Assembly (NCBI GenBank): GCA_051984675.1
Contig: JBPYFK010000154.1
Coordinates: forward strand, 44,374-108,373
DNA from: JBPYFK01 sp051984675
Lineage (GTDB): Bacteria; Actinomycetota; Actinomycetes; Mycobacteriales; Pseudonocardiaceae
Reading direction: 5' to 3'
Length of the DNA: 64,000 bases
The notes beneath the pieces are model-generated. The model saw nothing but the letters and a program-made list of their open reading frames with translations. It was not told where the DNA came from and did not search any database. Made by a program: the position numbers and the translations under genes. Shown here in pieces: positions 61,104 to 64,000 of the stretch; the stretch's first letter is position 1, and each line of letters opens with the position of its first letter.

Positions 61104-61112
61104 CACATGATG

Positions 61113-61128
61113 AAGGACTTTCGACCTT
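61113..61128. promoter_or_regulatory. DosR/DevR-like box before the Acg-like gene
   Basis: AAGGACTTTCGACCTT has the GGACTTTCG-CC core and dyad symmetry of DosR (DevR) boxes. The downstream gene is of the Acg family, whose mycobacterial member Rv2032 belongs to the DosR hypoxia regulon. Confidence 0.5.
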
Positions 61129-61163
61129 GTAACGGTCTGGCGTGGCGGTGCCATGGTCGAGCC

Positions 61164-62015
61164 ATGAACGTTTTTCCCGCCGCGCTGGGACTAGCGCCCG
61201 AGCGGATCGCGGAGATCATCGGTCTGGCCGGCAGGGCATCGTCGTCGCACAACAGCCAACCCTGGCGATTCCGGGTCACGCCGGAGGTCATCGAGGTCCA
61301 CGCCGACACCCTGATGCCCCGCACCGACCCGCGGGATGTGGAGCGCCGACTCGCGTGCGGTGCGGCGCTGTTCAACCTCCGACTGGCATTGGAGCATTTC
61401 GGGGTGCGTCCTTCGGTCACGCTCATCCCGCGCGCGAACGAGCCGACACTGGTGGCGCAGGTGCGGCGGAGAGGGTACGCGAATCCCGCGGCCGAGCAGC
61501 GCAAGCTCTTCAGCGCGATCACCACGGCGGGAACGGACCCCTGCCCGTTCCTACCAACCGCGGTGAGTGGAGCCGATCGTCGCGCGCTCGCGGGTGCCGT
61601 TCATGCCGAGCACGGATGGTTGCACATCGTGGATCGCTCGCAGCGAGCAGAGGTGGCACGGTGGACCGCTGGGTCCAGGGCGTCCGCGGCGGAAGTGCAG
61701 GGCAAGGACCCCGATCACGATCCGCTGATGGTCGTGCTGTGCTCGCACACCAGGACCCGCGTCGGAGACGTGCAGGCCGGGCAGGCGCTGCAGCGCATGC
61801 TGCTGACCGCGACATCGCTGGGCCTGGTGGTGTCGTCCCTGTCCCCGATGGTCGCGGTGCCGGAAACCAGGGAGAGGCTCGCGAAGCTGCTGTGTGACAC
61901 GCTGTATCCGCAGGCATTGCTCCACATCGGGTACGGCGAGGTGGCGGCGGCGCGGCGCGAGCAACCTGGCGCGACGCCGCTGGAGGATCACACGCACGCG
62001 GACAACGTCGCATGA
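61164..62015 (+). CDS. Acg-like nitroreductase-family protein
   Basis: A 283-residue flavin-fold protein of the Acg (Rv2032) family. AGRASSSHNSQPWRFRV is the conserved FMN-site motif, followed by VERRLACGAALFNLRLAL, and a C-terminal LLTATSLGLVVSSLSPM. The Arg-rich RRTNRRPF-type segment usual in Acg proteins is replaced here by FSAITTAGTDPCPF, and the protein is shorter than Rv2032, so catalysis is uncertain. A DosR-like box and a palindrome precede it. ATG 61164 was chosen from the N-terminal pattern of the family. Confidence 0.8.
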   Translation: MNVFPAALGLAPERIAEIIGLAGRASSSHNSQPWRFRVTPEVIEVHADTLMPRTDPRDVERRLACGAALFNLRLALEHFGVRPSVTLIPRANEPTLVAQVRRRGYANPAAEQRKLFSAITTAGTDPCPFLPTAVSGADRRALAGAVHAEHGWLHIVDRSQRAEVARWTAGSRASAAEVQGKDPDHDPLMVVLCSHTRTRVGDVQAGQALQRMLLTATSLGLVVSSLSPMVAVPETRERLAKLLCDTLYPQALLHIGYGEVAAARREQPGATPLEDHTHADNVA

Positions 62016-62029
62016 GTCGCCGGACTGTC

Positions 62030-62293
62030 TCAGGATTTGACGTCCCACGCCCGCAGCAGGATCAGGGCTGCTGACAGGACCGCCGCCAGCACAAAACCGG
62101 TGACCTCACCGAGCACCAAGCACAGTAGCGCGATACCCGCCGACGAGACAGCCAGCCCGGTAGGAAGCGATACGCGCGCACGCGCTTTCCGGCGGCGGCG
62201 CCTGCAGGTCAATTTCCGCGCGAACTGGGGGTCTTCGTGGCTCAACTGATGCTCGATCTCCGCGAGTCGTCGACGTTCGTCCCGGGGCAGCAT
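62030..62293 (-). CDS. DUF3040 membrane protein
   Basis: An 87-residue protein. MLPRDERRRLAEIEHQLSHEDP is the near-invariant DUF3040 N-terminus, followed by a basic linker and two transmembrane helices (about 47-66 and 67-82). It is typical of actinobacteria and of unknown function. The ATG at 62293 is fixed by the motif. It converges on the Acg-like gene and lies 61 bp downstream of the DUF5753 regulator. Confidence 0.88.
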   Translation of the reverse strand: MLPRDERRRLAEIEHQLSHEDPQFARKLTCRRRRRKARARVSLPTGLAVSSAGIALLCLVLGEVTGFVLAAVLSAALILLRAWDVKS

Positions 62294-62354
62294 GCCGAGG
62301 ACGATCCGCCAGGCACGCGGTGAACGGCAGAGTCCAAGGACCCGGATGGGACCT

Positions 62355-63209
62355 TCAGAATGCGATCTGGCAGCGGAACTCGCTGGTGAGACGTTCGAGG
62401 AACTCGACGCTCTCATCGCGTTCGAGCGTTGCCCCGCGCAGCCGGTCCCAGGAGTCGACGAACAGTTCGAAGTCCTGCTCGTCCTCGATGTAGATGCCAC
62501 CGGCGGCGTGTTCCACGAACACGAAGTCCCTGGTCGCGTCCGAGAACCGCATGATGGTGAAATCGTTCGGGGCGAACGAGAGCTTCGCGTCGAACGGCAG
62601 CACGTGGATGGAGGTCTTGGGGTAGCGCTGGTCGAGTTCGAGCAGGTGCTGCACCTGATCCAGCGCTACCGACGGATTCGGACCACCCGGCATCCGTCGG
62701 AAGGCGCCCTCGCCGAGGATGAACCGGTAGTAGGGCGGGTGGTGGAGGTCGAACACGTGCTTGCGGTCCAACCGGTTGCGCACCAGCGCGGTCACGTCGG
62801 CGGATCGGGCCTGGCGAAACTGGGTGAGCATGTAGTGCTCGGACTGCAGCGGCCCCGGGATGCGCTCGCCATGCCAGCTCAGTATCTCGGTGGCGGCCGG
62901 TTCCAGGTCGGTGAAGGTGCGGAACCAGTGGGGCACCGCCGCGCGGTAGCCGGACCACTGGCCGCGTTTCCCGCCGCCCGAGCGAGCCAACTCGATCAGC
63001 ATCTCGGAATCGGTGTCGCTGACGCCGAATGCCTCCAGCATGTGCTTGAGGTCGTTCAGCTTGACCGACACGGACCCCGACTCGATCTTGTTGATCTTCG
63101 CCTGCCCGCAGCCGAGCAGGGCGGCGACGTCCTGCTGCGTCAAGCCGGCTGCCGCCCGGGCGTGGCGGAGTTCGTTGCCGAGCTGTCTGCGACGCGATGT
63201 CACAGACAC
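62355..63209 (-). CDS. XRE-family regulator with DUF5753 domain
   Basis: A 284-residue regulator. The N-terminal HTH is LRHARAAAGLTQQDVAALLGCGQAKINKIESG, and the C-terminal DUF5753 domain includes ILSWHGERIPGPLQSEHYM and FILGEGAFRRM. Such proteins are paired with DUF397 proteins and control development, secondary metabolism or act like toxin-antitoxin modules in actinomycetes. GTG 63209 gives the standard length; upstream sequence overlaps the DUF397 gene. Confidence 0.85.
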   Translation of the reverse strand: MSVTSRRRQLGNELRHARAAAGLTQQDVAALLGCGQAKINKIESGSVSVKLNDLKHMLEAFGVSDTDSEMLIELARSGGGKRGQWSGYRAAVPHWFRTFTDLEPAATEILSWHGERIPGPLQSEHYMLTQFRQARSADVTALVRNRLDRKHVFDLHHPPYYRFILGEGAFRRMPGGPNPSVALDQVQHLLELDQRYPKTSIHVLPFDAKLSFAPNDFTIMRFSDATRDFVFVEHAAGGIYIEDEQDFELFVDSWDRLRGATLERDESVEFLERLTSEFRCQIAF

Positions 63210-63361
63210 CGGGTTTTCACTCTTGCCTCGCGGGGAGCCCACGGGTGGATCACTGTAACGGACACTGTCCAACGCGTGGCCGGATACCGGACTACGTTCA
63301 GCGTCCGAGGAATATTCCGTCGTGACGGTCCTCTCCCGGGCGTCACCGGTCCTACCGGGCA

Positions 63362-63595
63362 TCACCGGTCGAACTGGCCGGCACGGGCGGCTTCGAGAAA
63401 GGCGTTCCACTCGTCGTCAGCGAAGACCAGTACGGGACCGCCGCCCGCCAGCTTGCTGTCCCGCAGGCCGACGACACCATGCACACCCAGGTTGACCTCG
63501 ACGCAGTTGCCGCCGTTGGGTCCGCAGAGGCCGGGGGACTCCCAGCGGTGACCGGCGAACAGATCAGCCACTGTGGACGGATCGTAGGGTTGCAT
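63362..63595 (-). CDS. DUF397 protein
   Basis: A 77-residue protein with WESPGLCGPNGGNCVEVNLG and GLRDSKLAGGGPVLVFADDEWNAFLEAAR, the DUF397 signature (conserved W, GGNCVEV, RDSK and W-F). It is the usual partner of the DUF5753 regulator encoded downstream on the same strand. In several actinomycetes such pairs influence differentiation or antibiotic production; here the target is unknown. Confidence 0.93.
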   Translation of the reverse strand: MQPYDPSTVADLFAGHRWESPGLCGPNGGNCVEVNLGVHGVVGLRDSKLAGGGPVLVFADDEWNAFLEAARAGQFDR

Positions 63596-63614
63596 CCGTA
63601 GCTCCTGGATCGGC

Positions 63615-63644
63615 TTGTCGACTCGATTAATCGCAGATTATGAT
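63615..63644 (+). promoter_or_regulatory. Promoter in the DUF397/unknown-gene intergenic region
   Basis: TTGTCG (63615-63620), an 18-bp spacer and TATGAT (63639-63644) form a good promoter, 46 bp before the rightward gene. GATTAATC (63624-63631) is a perfect palindrome within the spacer and could be an operator. Confidence 0.65.
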
Positions 63645-63689
63645 CTATCTCAACAGCCTCGGGGAGGCGCCGCAAGGGAGGTGCCGGGC

Positions 63690-64000
63690 ATGAGGGACCT
63701 GACGGGGTTCGCCGACGCCGCATGCGGCGACGACCAGGTCACCCGCACGGAGACGCCGTTTCTGGTGTGCGGGACTCTGCACGGACGGCCAGTGCGTACG
63801 GCGGTCGCCAATCCGGCCGAGGTGCTGGCGGAGATCGTGCGCTGGTGCACCGAGGACCCCGAGGTCACCGGGTACTGGCTGGTGGACAGCGACTATCGCG
63901 AAACGATCTCGCTGGTCGCCCGCTTCAAACCCGGGCACGTCGGTGAGTCACGACGTGTCGCACACGTGTTCCAGTTGCGTCCCGGGGCCGCGCAAGGGGG
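63690..64000 (+). CDS. Partial unknown protein at the window edge
   Basis: An open frame of 103 codons runs to the edge. ATG 63690 has GGGAGG at good spacing. The visible part (RDLTGFADAACGDDQVTRTET, then EVLAEIVRWCTEDPEVTGYW) is well codon-biased, with two Trp and several acidic residues, and may be a globular cytosolic domain. I do not recognise a family. It is divergent from the DUF397 gene. Confidence 0.6.
   Translation, partial: MRDLTGFADAACGDDQVTRTETPFLVCGTLHGRPVRTAVANPAEVLAEIVRWCTEDPEVTGYWLVDSDYRETISLVARFKPGHVGESRRVAHVFQLRPGAAQG

Noticed and set aside
1..64000. CRISPR arrays, tRNA or rRNA genes, or an integrated element
   Set aside because: No periodic repeat-spacer structure, cloverleaf or rRNA core, integrase gene or att-like repeat was recognised. 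Gene content and codon use are uniform apart from short intergenic stretches.

Overview
The window is high-GC DNA with strong G/C preference at third codon positions, frequent GTG and TTG starts and dense, often overlapping gene pairs. It carries actinobacterial signature families: an MptB-type polyprenol-phosphate mannosyltransferase, DUF3040, DUF2795 and DUF397/DUF5753 proteins, and a close relative of mycobacterial beta-carbonic anhydrase CanA. This points to an actinomycete, probably of the Pseudonocardiales (Amycolatopsis/Pseudonocardia-like); that placement is inference. I see no tRNA, rRNA, CRISPR array or intact mobile element.

Layout. (1) 1-4.3 kb: an envelope-glycan cluster with a DUF6541-like membrane protein (cut by the window edge), a family 2 glycosyltransferase, a DUF2304 protein, a sugar-nucleotide epimerase and a flippase-like membrane protein. 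(2) 4.3-10.5 kb: a DUF5666 lipoprotein, an N-acetylmuramoyl-L-alanine amidase, a DHA2 drug exporter and a class A penicillin-binding protein (PBP). (3) 10.5-20.8 kb: stress and housekeeping genes (VOC protein, protein-isoaspartate methyltransferase, macro domain, OsmC), two MFS transporters, a GlxA-type regulator, a phosphodiesterase, a PfkB kinase and MoaA. (4) 20.9-25.9 kb: a DUF2795 protein, a three-subunit molybdenum hydroxylase operon (large, 2Fe-2S and FAD subunits) with start/stop overlaps, then a MetE-like zinc methyltransferase whose leader can fold into two mutually exclusive hairpins. (5) 25.9-35.2 kb: methyltransferase, VOC protein, a STAND ATPase without a DNA-binding tail, a small lipoprotein, a decayed AraC-type gene, an inorganic pyrophosphatase with an unusual active-site signature, MptB, glutamine synthetase I and a STAS protein. 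(6) 35.4-42.8 kb: a beta-oxidation block (acyl-CoA ligase facing a five-gene operon of SCP2-type thiolase, SRPBCC protein, MaoC hydratase, SDR and acyl-CoA dehydrogenase) with its TetR regulator and two related operator-like palindromes. (7) 42.8-47 kb: a VIT-family protein, beta-carbonic anhydrase, a MerR regulator with a textbook 19-bp-spacer promoter driving two tandem aldo/keto reductases, and a DoxX protein. (8) 47-57.8 kb: PolX, RNase Z, an archaeal-type fructose-1,6-bisphosphate aldolase/phosphatase, an APC permease, a P-loop kinase, a TetR/ArsC pair, a methyltransferase, a monooxygenase-fold protein and a second DHA2 exporter. (9) 57.9-64 kb: a frameshifted amidohydrolase pseudogene, a second class A PBP closely related to the first but on the opposite strand, an Acg-like nitroreductase with a DosR-like box, a DUF3040 protein, a DUF5753/DUF397 pair and a partial unknown gene.

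Functional themes are envelope construction (polymer sugars, two PBPs, amidase, MptB), molybdoenzyme redox chemistry (MoaA next to the hydroxylase operon), acyl-CoA catabolism, and redox or electrophile stress. The points most worth following are the pyrophosphatase whose signature has Ala in place of a catalytic Asp, the FBP aldolase/phosphatase, the switch-like leader before the MetE-like gene, the beta-oxidation operon with its operators, and the two decayed genes.
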